NCBI GenBank assembly: GCA_020722215.1
Contig: DYLG01000011.1
Span: forward strand, 1 to 34,050
Origin: Desulfomonile tiedjei
GTDB taxonomy: Bacteria; Desulfobacterota; Desulfomonilia; Desulfomonilales; Desulfomonilaceae
DNA: 34,050 nt
Direction: 5' to 3'
The notes beneath the pieces are model-generated. The model did not search any database and was not told the DNA's origin. It saw nothing but the letters and a program-made list of their open reading frames with translations. The translations under genes were made by a program, and so were the position numbers. Positions 7,169 through 15,459 of the stretch are shown one piece after another; position 1 is the stretch's first letter, and the number at the start of each line of letters is the position of its first letter.

Positions 7169-9078
7169 CTCCCATGGATGAGCCGCATGACAACAAGTTG
7201 ACCATTTCGGTTACGAAGATCACCGGGTACATACCGCCGGTCGAGGAGGGGCCTTTCAAGGCGTTCCCAGTGGCGCCCATCGGAAGCCTGTTTCACGACC
7301 TGTGCAGCGTCTTCCTGGCCGACTTGAACTCCAAGAGCGATTTTCAGGACACGGTAAAAAGGGCCGTTGCTGATGTCAAAGGGCCGAAGGATGCAGAGGG
7401 CCTGGAGGCCGCCGTGCAAGCCATGAAAGATTACGTCTTTGATGAACTCCTCAGAAAGGCGGCTTTTAGCAACTTCCATGACTTGGAAGCTCACGCCCAA
7501 ATGGAACTCTGGAGGGTGTTGGAATCGTTCTTGGAAGAATTAGGCTTGATACTCTTCGCCGCGAAAGAAAAGGGCGAAGGTCTTAGTTCGGTTCTTCTTG
7601 GAAGCGAGCAACCTCTTTACTGGCTCACAGAGATCAAAGGAAGACCGATTGTGGTATCGGGAAGATATGACCTCTTGCTCTACGATCACAGGTATGACAC
7701 TCCGCATTTGATTGATTTCAAACTCTGCGGAGTTAAGCGAGACCTGGCGAGTCTCATCCAAGTGATGCTCTATGCCCTGATGTTAAACAAGAACCACGGC
7801 ATCCGACCTGCCGCGACGGTACTCAACCTGTACCCCCAGCGCTCTCCAATTACCGTTGCATGGCCTCATATTATGGCTTTCGAGAAACCGCTGCTCACGT
7901 TCATAGAGTACGTGGCTGGCAAGGAATACCCGGGGAGTTTCAGTCCTGTTGAGATTCCGAATCCTACAGCGGAGCTTATCCCAGGTAATACGCCGTTCGA
8001 AACGCCTGAGTTACTGGTGGAGGCTCAAGATCTCCTAGCGAGGATCAAGGACAAACTATCGGAATTCAACTTGCCCGTTGAGCCGTACGAGGAACAAGGA
8101 GGCGCGGTCTTGATCGGTCCTACGTTCATAACGCTTAGAGTGACGCCGGGAAAAGGAGTGAAAGTCGCGTCGTTGACGAACCGGATCGCAGATCTTCAAA
8201 TAGCCTTGGCTACATCCAAGGCGCCTCGGGTGAAACACGGAGCGGGCTACGTGTGCATCGAGGTGCCCAGGCAAGAACGTTCCGTTATCAGCCTTTCGGA
8301 GATCCTTGAGCGCAACGTGAAACCGGGACCGCATGCCTTTGTCCTTGGGGTTGATGTTACCGGTACGGTACATTGGGGGGATTTCTCCAAACCGCCGACC
8401 TGCCACCTCCTTGTGGCAGGACAAACCGGCTCCGGCAAGAGCGAATTCGTTCGGCAATTGCTTTGCTCCTTGGCGTTCGGCAGCAGTCCGCATGGGCTGC
8501 AAATGGTTGTGGTTGATCCAAAAATCACCGGCTATCAAGATCTTAACGACAGTCCGTTTCTAAGATGTCACGTGATCGATCGAATGGACGAAGCTGTCGA
8601 GGTCTTAAAAAGTCTGGTTGAGGAGATGGAAAACCGCTACCTGAAATTTAGGGTACTCACGGCGAAGGATCTCGAATCGTACAATGCGCGATCCGGACTG
8701 GGAAAGATCCCTCGAATAGTCGTGGCGTTCGACGAGTTCGCAGACGCGATGGCCGACAAGGAATTGAAAAAGCAGTTGGAAAGCTCGGTGAAGCGCTTGG
8801 GGGCCAAGGCGAGGGCCGCCGGCATTCACCTCATCATTGCAACTCAGAGTCCGAGGAAAGAAGTCGTGACCGGCCTCATCAAGGCGAACCTGCCTTGCGT
8901 GACGGCGCTTGCCGTGGCAGGTACTACCGAAAGCCTTGTGGTTCTTGATCGAAAAGGAGCGGAGACTCTCTTGGGAAATGGTGATCTCCTGACGAAGGTG
9001 GGGGGCGAGGTCGAGCGCTTGCAGAGTCCTCTTGCCGATGCCCAAACTGTTCGAAGAATCATGTTCCCTGGAGTGTGA
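7165..9078 (+). CDS. RecB-type PD-(D/E)XK nuclease fused to an FtsK/SpoIIIE DNA translocase motor
   Basis: A 637-aa protein starting in an ATGA overlap with the ATPase gene; the ATG at 7174 is an alternative with better ribosome-site spacing. Residues 145-210 carry a complete RecB-family nuclease signature: GRYDLLL (D169), IDFK (D184, K186) and the downstream QVMLY helix (Q199, Y203). Residues 285-385 match the FtsK beta domain (GP-x-xT, VKVASL, GYVCIEVP). The motor follows: Walker A GQTGSGKS (419-426), Walker B VVAFDEFAD (519-527), AAGIHLIIATQSP (551-563) and the GAETLLGNGDLL segment (598-609). The N-terminal membrane domain and C-terminal gamma domain of cellular FtsK are both missing, so this is a soluble motor carrying a nuclease. 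It should translocate on and cut DNA; target and trigger are unknown. Confidence 0.88.
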   Translation: MTPMDEPHDNKLTISVTKITGYIPPVEEGPFKAFPVAPIGSLFHDLCSVFLADLNSKSDFQDTVKRAVADVKGPKDAEGLEAAVQAMKDYVFDELLRKAAFSNFHDLEAHAQMELWRVLESFLEELGLILFAAKEKGEGLSSVLLGSEQPLYWLTEIKGRPIVVSGRYDLLLYDHRYDTPHLIDFKLCGVKRDLASLIQVMLYALMLNKNHGIRPAATVLNLYPQRSPITVAWPHIMAFEKPLLTFIEYVAGKEYPGSFSPVEIPNPTAELIPGNTPFETPELLVEAQDLLARIKDKLSEFNLPVEPYEEQGGAVLIGPTFITLRVTPGKGVKVASLTNRIADLQIALATSKAPRVKHGAGYVCIEVPRQERSVISLSEILERNVKPGPHAFVLGVDVTGTVHWGDFSKPPTCHLLVAGQTGSGKSEFVRQLLCSLAFGSSPHGLQMVVVDPKITGYQDLNDSPFLRCHVIDRMDEAVEVLKSLVEEMENRYLKFRVLTAKDLESYNARSGLGKIPRIVVAFDEFADAMADKELKKQLESSVKRLGAKARAAGIHLIIATQSPRKEVVTGLIKANLPCVTALAVAGTTESLVVLDRKGAETLLGNGDLLTKVGGEVERLQSPLADAQTVRRIMFPGV

Positions 9079-9441
9079 CGGTTCGCCGTCGGCTTGCCTC
9101 TCATTAGATCAGATTTTCCCGATCAACACCGGCACCCTGTGAAGGGACCTATGTCCGAGCGAGTTCCGAGGATGGAGTTTCTGAAGCCAATGCCATTCCA
9201 AGAAGTTCCTCATTTGTTAGCGCGGCGACTACACAAATCGTGCACATGGGCAAGAGGCCTGCGCTCTTGACTCGTACTTCAGGGGCATAGTACCATCCGC
9301 ACTTCGGAAAATCGGGTCCTTGAGCCCCATGGCCGGGGGCCTTGCAGAAGCCATTCGCAATAAAGGAACAACATATTCGCAGATGAACGGAGAAATCCGT
9401 CGGCGTTGCCCTGGTCTCCCGGGAGTGCTCACACAAAGACT
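9079..9441. other. Intergenic region, no gene seen
   Basis: About 360 bases between the nuclease-motor gene and the glycosyltransferase gene. A minus-strand open frame (9149-9436) lacks a recognisable domain or ribosome site and I do not call it. I see no clear terminator. Confidence 0.4.
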
Positions 9442-10413
9442 ATGGAACGATCCCAAAACACAATTGCCGTCGTAGTCCCGTGCTACAAGGTCGCCGCACA
9501 CCTGGATAAGGTGCTGCTGACGATTCCTCCTTGTGTCGGTAGGATACTTGTGGTGGACGACGGATGTCCCGAGGCTTCCGGCAGGATCGCAGAGGAACTT
9601 GCCGCACAAGACCCGAGGATCTCGGTAATATGGCACAAGGCGAACAAAGGGGTGGGGGGGGCGGTTGTAAGCGGCTATGTTCAAGCCCTAGCGGAAGGCT
9701 GTGATATAGTTGTCAAGATGGACGGCGACGGTCAAATGGACCCCGCTGAGATGGGAAGGCTCTTGCAGCCCATTCTTGACGACGAGGCTGATTACGCCAA
9801 GGGAAACCGCTTCCGGGATTTCGAGGCCATTAAGCAAATGCCAAGAGTGAGGCTGTTCGGCAACAGTATGCTGTCATTCCTGGTAAAGGCTGCGTCCGGA
9901 TACTGGCACATCATGGATCCCACAAACGGCTATACTGCCATTCACAAAGATGCGCTGCATAAGCTCCAACTGGAACGGATCGCGGAAGACTACTTCTTTG
10001 AATGCGATATGCTCATCAGATTGAACCTGATAGACGCCCCGGTCGCGGACGTGCCCATGCAGGCCGTGTACGGCGAGGAGCAGAGTTCCATGAGAATCGG
10101 GTCCATTCTTGCCAGGTTTCCCTTCCGTATTCTCCGTGGAATGGTAAAGCGGATTTTCTTCAAGTATTTCGTGTACGATTTCAATATGGCCTCAGTATAT
10201 ATTCTCCTGGGATTGCCCATGTTTATCTTTGGGGCACTGTTCGGCCTGACCGAATGGCTCGACTCGGTGCTCAGAGGAACTCCCAAGACGGCCGGCACCA
10301 TCATGTTGGCCGCCCTGCCGGTAATCCTGGCCTTTCAGATGCTCCTGCAAGCAATACAGATCGATATTGCCCGCACACCTCAAAGGAGTCGGCATGATCG
10401 ACGCCGACTATAG
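9442..10413 (+). CDS. GT2 polyprenyl-phosphate-type glycosyltransferase with C-terminal membrane helices
   Basis: A 323-aa family 2 glycosyltransferase resembling dolichol/undecaprenyl-phosphate sugar transferases (DPM1, GtrB, ArnC). The GT-A domain starts with IAVVVPCYKV (residues 8-17), followed by LVVDDG (37-41) and the metal-binding DGDGQMD (94-100). After the catalytic domain come an amphipathic basic stretch and two membrane helices (about 246-270 and 282-305), a GtrB-like layout. It probably loads a sugar from a nucleotide donor onto a lipid phosphate on the cytoplasmic face. The ATG at 9442 removes an unlikely TTG extension, although no strong ribosome site is visible. It overlaps the methyltransferase gene by 20 bases. 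The GT-C enzyme two genes downstream could use the lipid-linked sugar made here. Confidence 0.88.
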   Translation: MERSQNTIAVVVPCYKVAAHLDKVLLTIPPCVGRILVVDDGCPEASGRIAEELAAQDPRISVIWHKANKGVGGAVVSGYVQALAEGCDIVVKMDGDGQMDPAEMGRLLQPILDDEADYAKGNRFRDFEAIKQMPRVRLFGNSMLSFLVKAASGYWHIMDPTNGYTAIHKDALHKLQLERIAEDYFFECDMLIRLNLIDAPVADVPMQAVYGEEQSSMRIGSILARFPFRILRGMVKRIFFKYFVYDFNMASVYILLGLPMFIFGALFGLTEWLDSVLRGTPKTAGTIMLAALPVILAFQMLLQAIQIDIARTPQRSRHDRRRL

Positions 10414-11056
10414 AAACACCTACAATCGCATGTTTCGTGAATTGCTCGATCAGGCCCCAAGAGGCGGACTGGACGAGTGCGGGTTGCCGTCGTACACGCA
10501 CAGGAATCTCCTGATGAAATGGCTGTTCTGGAGGAGAATACATGCCGCGTTCGGCTTGTGTGAGGACATTGCCGGAAAACGTGTCCTGGACTTTGGATGC
10601 GGTGCCGGCGTAGCTTTCAAGTATCTTTGTGAAAAAGGCTGCGTCGTGACCGGATGCGATAACGAGTTTGCCGCGCTTGCTCAAAACGTTGCCCGAAGAC
10701 TCGGCATGGACGTGACGCTGGTCACGGACCTCAACGAGATTGAAGGAAGCGTTTTCGACTACATTTTCGCTCTGGACGTCCTCGAACACGTGGAGGATCT
10801 GAGGCCCATCCTCAACAGGTTTGTGCATCTTTCCCATGAAAGAACAAGGATCATAGTATCCGGTCCTACGGAGAATTGGGCTTACCGATTCGGGCGCTTT
10901 CTTGCGGGCTTTTCAGGGACGTACCACGTGAGCAACGTGTACGAGGCTGAGCGTGGTCTTAGGCGAGCGGGGTTCCGGCGGTTGGCGCTCCGGAGGCTCT
11001 ACTTTCCTATTCCGCTTTTTCGTGTAAGTTCCTGGGCACGCGGCGGCTCGGCATAG
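10394..11056 (+). CDS. Class I SAM-dependent methyltransferase
   Basis: A 220-aa methyltransferase. The start at 10394 is set by GGAG five bases upstream (10385-10388), which drops nine residues of a longer open frame. The SAM-binding motif I is VLDFGCGAGVA (about residues 65-75), followed by VVTGCDNE (motif II acidic residue) and FDYIFALDVLEHVED (motif IV/post-II, typical of Methyltransf_11/UbiE-like proteins). The fold is complete but compact. Its position inside the glycosyltransferase cluster suggests methylation of a sugar or lipid-linked glycan; substrate is not deducible. It ends with TAG just before an interspersed inverted repeat. Confidence 0.86.
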   Translation: MIDADYRNTYNRMFRELLDQAPRGGLDECGLPSYTHRNLLMKWLFWRRIHAAFGLCEDIAGKRVLDFGCGAGVAFKYLCEKGCVVTGCDNEFAALAQNVARRLGMDVTLVTDLNEIEGSVFDYIFALDVLEHVEDLRPILNRFVHLSHERTRIIVSGPTENWAYRFGRFLAGFSGTYHVSNVYEAERGLRRAGFRRLALRRLYFPIPLFRVSSWARGGSA

Positions 11057-11097
11057 TCTTGTAACCTGAGAGATCCGCGAAGGAAAGCAGGAAGCCA

Positions 11098-11165
11098 ACC
11101 ACCAAGACACCAAGTCACGAAAAGAAAGGACCTTTGAATTCTTTGTGTCTTGGCGCCCTGGTGGT
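11098..11165. repeat. Imperfect inverted repeat of the CCACCAAGACACCAAG type
   Basis: The left arm starts ACCACCAAGACACCAAG (11098-11114) and the right arm ends CTTGGCGCCCTGGTGGT (11149-11165). About 20 of the outer 26 positions pair. I recall very similar elements scattered between genes in Desulfobacterota and other phyla. A long upstream extension of the next gene reads through the right arm and is therefore spurious. Confidence 0.7.
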
Positions 11166-11252
11166 CAATTCTTCTTTTCGGTCACCGCCGGAGGCCCTGG
11201 CGTGCAACAAGGCGCCTCTCCGGTCAACTCTCGTGACGGAAGGTTGTCATAC

Positions 11253-12932
11253 ATGGAAAATGGGATTTGGCGAGGCCCGCTGTCGCCGGTAAGAGCGGCA
11301 TTCTGGATCATCGGACTTACCTGCGGGGGGATCCTCGCTTACACGACCCGGCACTACCTGAACTCAGACGGAATGACATACATCGAAATGGCCGATGGGT
11401 TCAGGAACGGCAACTGGTCTGCTCTGGTCAATTTGGCCTGCAGTCCGGCCTATCCGGTGGTTCTAGCCGGATTCCAGGCATTGCTAAATACGGACGTTCT
11501 CAATGAGCTTCCATTGCTCAAGACCGCGAATCTATTGTGCTTTGTGGCGGCGATGGCAGCCGCGGACCTGTTTGTCAGACTGGTAGTGCAGGAGATGCGC
11601 TCCGCTCGCACGCCTGCCGAAGAGCCCATTGACCAACCTCTACTCACGGCCCTGATGTGTTTTTGCTTTCTCATCGTTTCGCTGACATGGGTAAGAATGC
11701 GCCTGGTCAATCCCGACATGATGGTGTTCTTCTTATTCCTGTTGTGCATGAGCATCATCTTCTGGATCAGAAAAGCCCCGGAGCCGGTCTTCAAGTATGT
11801 GCTGCTCGGCCTGACCGCCGGGTTGGGTTACCTGACCAAGACTTATTTCCTGCCTTATTCCTTGGTCCTGTTCGCTGTGGCCGCCGGGTCGTCACTGCCC
11901 CTCAAGAGAAGCCTCCCCCGAGTCTTGTGGGGAGTTATTGTCATGGCCGTCGTGTCTGCTCCGCTCATAGCAGCGATCTCTTATCGACTGGAGCGCTTTT
12001 CTTTTGGCGAGGTCGGGCGCCACGCTTATACGTCCGTGATAACGGCCGAAGGGAGTCCCAAGTTTAGCCCCCGAGTCTTGCTCCAGCAGCCTCTGGTCCT
12101 TTATTACGAGCTGAACGCCGAGTGTACGGACCATCGCGGGTTCGAGGTCGCCCACTGGTCGGAAGGGATCAGGCCGTCGCCGGCCATTGGTCCGCTCTTG
12201 CGAGCTGTTTTAGCGCATGTCCTCGAATTCCTGACACATAATCTCTGGTTCACCCTTGCGGTGGGCTTCTGGATTGTAACACAGCTTGCGGTCGGCGGCT
12301 TGAAAGCGGGCAAGCTGTGGCCGTTGCCCCTGCCCGTAGCTCTGGCAATCCCCGCGGTGGCGGGGATTGGGATGTTCTCCTTGGTTCATCTGGAACCCAG
12401 GTATGTGGCGCCTTTTGCGTTCGTGGGTTTTGCTGCGCTTCTTACGTGGCCCACGTATCCCATTGGCTCCGTAAGGAAACGATCCGTCGGGAGTCTGGCC
12501 GGAATCCTGCTCGCACTCTGTTTTCTGGCCGTCCTGATAGGCTCCACGGTTGACCAGAGCATGGATGGCCTTCGGTCCACGGACCGGAGACTCTCGTATC
12601 GTGATGGCTTCCTCGAGGAACGAGCCGTTGCGGATTACCTCCATCAAATAGGGGCGGCAGCCGGAGATGTTGTGGCTGTTGTCGATTCACCCCCTTTATA
12701 TTGGGGGCGCATGGGGCGTTTCAAGATCAAGGGCGAAGTTCCTGGCCCAGAGGAGTTCTTTTCAGCCGAACCCTCCGGCAGAACACGCGTCCGCCGTGCC
12801 CTTGCACAAGCCGGCGTTAAGGCCCTGGTCGGTCAGGGATCCGCGTTCAACGATCTCATCCGGGAGGGATGGGAAAAGGTCCCCGGCACTCGGGCGTTCT
12901 TCGTTTTACCCATTCACACCGGTCCGCGCTGA
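11253..12932 (+). CDS. GT-C fold membrane glycosyltransferase (ArnT/PMT-like)
   Basis: A 559-aa polytopic membrane protein with roughly 10-12 hydrophobic helices in the first 430 residues and a soluble C-terminal domain of about 110 residues. The first extracytoplasmic loop carries LNSDGMTYIEMADG with D39, the position of the conserved catalytic Asp in GT-C/GT39-type enzymes, which transfer sugars from polyprenyl-phosphate donors. The ATG at 11253 has GGAAGG nine bases upstream. The open frame extends back to 11145 but that part is repeat sequence. With the GT2 enzyme two genes upstream it forms a plausible donor-maker/donor-user pair for surface glycans or glycolipids. A decayed 3' fragment of a paralogue lies at 14815-14874. 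Confidence 0.82.
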   Translation: MENGIWRGPLSPVRAAFWIIGLTCGGILAYTTRHYLNSDGMTYIEMADGFRNGNWSALVNLACSPAYPVVLAGFQALLNTDVLNELPLLKTANLLCFVAAMAAADLFVRLVVQEMRSARTPAEEPIDQPLLTALMCFCFLIVSLTWVRMRLVNPDMMVFFLFLLCMSIIFWIRKAPEPVFKYVLLGLTAGLGYLTKTYFLPYSLVLFAVAAGSSLPLKRSLPRVLWGVIVMAVVSAPLIAAISYRLERFSFGEVGRHAYTSVITAEGSPKFSPRVLLQQPLVLYYELNAECTDHRGFEVAHWSEGIRPSPAIGPLLRAVLAHVLEFLTHNLWFTLAVGFWIVTQLAVGGLKAGKLWPLPLPVALAIPAVAGIGMFSLVHLEPRYVAPFAFVGFAALLTWPTYPIGSVRKRSVGSLAGILLALCFLAVLIGSTVDQSMDGLRSTDRRLSYRDGFLEERAVADYLHQIGAAAGDVVAVVDSPPLYWGRMGRFKIKGEVPGPEEFFSAEPSGRTRVRRALAQAGVKALVGQGSAFNDLIREGWEKVPGTRAFFVLPIHTGPR

Positions 12933-13309
12933 TTCGGCAGAGGCGGGAGGTAGTCTCTGAAGCGAAGTCCGTCTTGCCGGGCAAACGTCTCTTCCGGGAA
13001 TGTCATTGCCGGCGTGGCAAAGCCGTCTCAGGTTAATAGAGGCCGGCGTTTCTGACGGCCCTAAGATTACCTCGCCTCTCCGCTCTTCGCAATAAGACTT
13101 CGTCGCTCGTAAGTGAAGGCATGTGACCCGCAGCTAGGACGATCGAAAGTGATTGCGGAACGTTCCGGAATCCTCACTTGTGCCACAGGCTCATAATGAG
13201 ATATAGTGATTGTGCTCAAGCGAGACAAGGTGTGAGCGTAAACGGGGCGGCCATCTATCCCCAATCCTTAAGTCCAGGTGATTTCTTCTTTGCGTGGTGA
13301 CAGGTTGTT
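12933..13309. other. Intergenic region with palindrome and candidate promoter
   Basis: About 375 bases without a gene. It contains the 12-bp perfect palindrome CGGAACGTTCCG (13156-13167), ten bases upstream of a promoter-like pair, so an operator is possible. Nothing else is recognisable. Confidence 0.45.
13178..13207 (+). promoter_or_regulatory. Candidate sigma70-type promoter of the radical SAM gene
   Basis: TTGTGC (13178-13183), an 18-base spacer and TATAGT (13202-13207), about 100 bases before the TTG start at 13310. The palindrome at 13156-13167 sits just upstream of the -35 box. Confidence 0.35.
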
Positions 13310-14755
13310 TTGAAGATATTTCTCGTCTATCCCACCATAACCAAGACGGAACGCTACTCTTCCAAATTGGGAAGTTCCGGCGGCAGCCAGATTCCACTGG
13401 GAATCCTCTATCTGGCCTCGTTCATAAGAGAACATGGCCACGAGGTCCGAGTGGTAGATGGCGAAATCGCCAATCTCAAGGCGTCTGAGGTAATCCGGGA
13501 GTTGGAGGCTTTTCAGGGGGAACTGGTCGGTATCAGCAGCACGACGGTAGTGTTTTGCCGCGCACTGGAATTGGCAAAGGAAATCAAGAGATTCCACCCA
13601 GACATGCCCATAGTGCTCGGGGGGTCTCACGTCTCTTCCAATGCGGCCTCGGCCCTGTCCCACCCTGAGTTTGATTTCGGCGTAATCGGCGAAGGTGAAG
13701 AGACGTTGCTGGAACTGGTGTCGGCAATGGGAGGACAAACGGATCCGGGAAATGTGGCTGGCCTGGCTTACAGGAATGGAAATGAGATCCGGATGACCCG
13801 ACCCCGACCCTTTATCAGTCAGCTCGACTCAATTCCGTTCCCCGCGTACGATCTTGTTCCGGACTTGAAGGCGTACAACCCGCCCCCCTGCAATTACAAG
13901 ATGCTTCCGGTGGTGAACATCATCACCACCAGGGGTTGCCCCAATCAATGCACATTCTGCGACAAGTCGGTGTTCGGCTCGAGCTTCAGGGCTCGTTCCG
14001 CCGCAAACATCGCCGAAGAGATAGCCATGTTGCATCAGCAGTATGGGGTCAAGGAAATCGCCTTTGTAGATGATACGTTCACCGTGGGCAAGAACCGGGT
14101 CTACGAACTCTTCGACTTGCTCAAGAAGATGCGGATTTCCTTGCCTTGGACTTGCATGACCCACGTAAACAGCTTGGATTACGATCTGATCAATTACATG
14201 AAAGACAACGGATGCTGGCACGTATCGCTGGGAATCGAATCGGGAAACGAGCAAATCTTGAGCACCATCCGGAAACGGATTTCCCTGGAACGAGTGCGCA
14301 AAGTAGTTGGCTGGTGCAGTGAGGCCGGCATTAAGACCAAGGGCTTCTTCATGGTGGGCCACCCGGGAGAAACGGTTGAGACCATTGACCAAACCATCAA
14401 TTTCGCACTGGAATTGCCTCTGGATGACGTGGTGGCCACTATAAACACTCCCATCCCCGGTTCACCACAGTACCGAGAAGCGCACCTGTACGGTTCTTTG
14501 GACCAGGACGACTGGTCGCAATTCAATTGCTGGAGGCCGGTATTTGTGCCCCACGGCCTTTCCAAAGAAATACTGCTGGAAAAACATCGCGAATTTTACC
14601 GACGTTTTTACATGAGGCCTCGAATTGTGGCGAGATATCTGGCTAGTTTCTTTTCCCCCGGCGGACTCCGAAGGGCGTGGTCGCTAGTGCGCTCAGCACC
14701 GTTCCTTTTCCGGAAGCAGCAGCCGACGAGTCCATGCACCCCCAACCAGGCCTGA
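13310..14755 (+). CDS. B12-binding-domain radical SAM protein (BchE/HpnJ-like)
   Basis: A 481-aa radical SAM enzyme. Residues 1-170 form a cobalamin-binding-type Rossmann domain (KIFLVYPT start; VLGGSHVSS and VIGEGEETL typical of this class). The radical SAM core starts with TTRGCPNQCTFCDK, giving the 4Fe-4S cysteines C210, C214 and C217. It continues with FVDDTFT, SLGIESGNE and KGFFMVGHPGET, all standard for BchE-like methylases, cyclases and rearrangement enzymes. The C-terminal 80 residues are basic and helical. The start is TTG with AGG five bases upstream; no better start fits the conserved N-terminus. Substrate is unknown. Proximity to the glycosyltransferase cluster suggests lipid or glycan modification, but the gene may have its own promoter. 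Confidence 0.85.
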   Translation: MKIFLVYPTITKTERYSSKLGSSGGSQIPLGILYLASFIREHGHEVRVVDGEIANLKASEVIRELEAFQGELVGISSTTVVFCRALELAKEIKRFHPDMPIVLGGSHVSSNAASALSHPEFDFGVIGEGEETLLELVSAMGGQTDPGNVAGLAYRNGNEIRMTRPRPFISQLDSIPFPAYDLVPDLKAYNPPPCNYKMLPVVNIITTRGCPNQCTFCDKSVFGSSFRARSAANIAEEIAMLHQQYGVKEIAFVDDTFTVGKNRVYELFDLLKKMRISLPWTCMTHVNSLDYDLINYMKDNGCWHVSLGIESGNEQILSTIRKRISLERVRKVVGWCSEAGIKTKGFFMVGHPGETVETIDQTINFALELPLDDVVATINTPIPGSPQYREAHLYGSLDQDDWSQFNCWRPVFVPHGLSKEILLEKHREFYRRFYMRPRIVARYLASFFSPGGLRRAWSLVRSAPFLFRKQQPTSPCTPNQA

Positions 14756-14814
14756 TGCCGTGATGTCTGCCGTCATACGAAGACCGATGGCTTCTGAGCC
14801 ACAACGAACGATGA

Positions 14815-14874
14815 AAAGGATGGGAAAAAGTCCCGGGCACTCGGGATTTTTTCGTTCTGCCGACTGTACAATAG
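14815..14874 (+). pseudogene. 3' remnant of a second GT-C glycosyltransferase gene
   Basis: In frame the segment reads GWEKVPGTRDFFVLP and then ends in TAG. The intact GT-C gene ends with GWEKVPGTRAFFVLP (from 12867). The DNA is also clearly alike over about 48 bases. A TGA lies in frame immediately upstream (14812-14814) and no further GT-C sequence is recognisable, so only the tail of a paralogue survives. Confidence 0.7.
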
Positions 14875-15459
14875 AAAGGTTCCCGCCCGGCCATGGATTG
14901 CCGCCTGTCCGGGAGCCGGCCGGAGAAAGCCCCCGCAGCGTTTCATGTTTACGGATTGATTTTTTTTGAGGGAATTTGGACGGGTCGGTGGTATTATGGG
15001 GCCCGTAATCAGAGCCGGTCACCATGTCATGGAAGATGTTGAGGGCCCAAGACAGGCCGGTGGCGCCGTTTTCACCGCAACCATGGGCGGCGCTTCGAGC
15101 GCCCCGTTTTCAACAACTAACCAGGCCTGTGCGCGGTCCGGGGATCGCAGGTATGATTTCCGGTCAACGCACAACACGAGGTCTCGTCCGTCGGGTCACA
15201 AGCGACTTGGATCGCGTCAGTGAGCTTTTCCGGGCGCGTCCGGTCTTGGAAAGGTTGAACGTTGTCGTTATTTGAGGTTGGAGACCGTGTGCCTTTCCAA
15301 TCCGAGCCACTCCGGAGCGTTTTGCGCCTTGGCTTTGGCTGTTCGGTCCTCGGTCCAAAGAGTCGCTACCCGGACAGAACACTAGGTTTTAACGGGCTGT
15401 GAGAAGGTCTTGCCTTCTCAATTGGGCAAACGCTTTAGCCATAGCGGAGGAGGAATGCC
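14875..15459. other. Long leader/intergenic region before cstA
   Basis: About 585 bases with no gene I can support. An eight-T run (about 14961-14968) might be part of a weak terminator, but I see no convincing stem. Two overlapping open frames (14966-15223 and 15024-15275) have no recognisable domain. The last 15 bases hold a very strong ribosome site for cstA. Confidence 0.4.

Noticed and set aside
9149-9436. Minus-strand open frame before the glycosyltransferase gene
   Set aside because: No ribosome site, no recognisable domain, odd composition.
11145-11252. Longer N-terminus for the GT-C glycosyltransferase
   Set aside because: The extension is a translation of the interspersed inverted repeat; the ATG at 11253 has a ribosome site and leads straight into the first membrane helix.
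14966-15275. Two overlapping open frames before cstA
   Set aside because: Arg/Pro-rich shadow composition and no homology I recognise.
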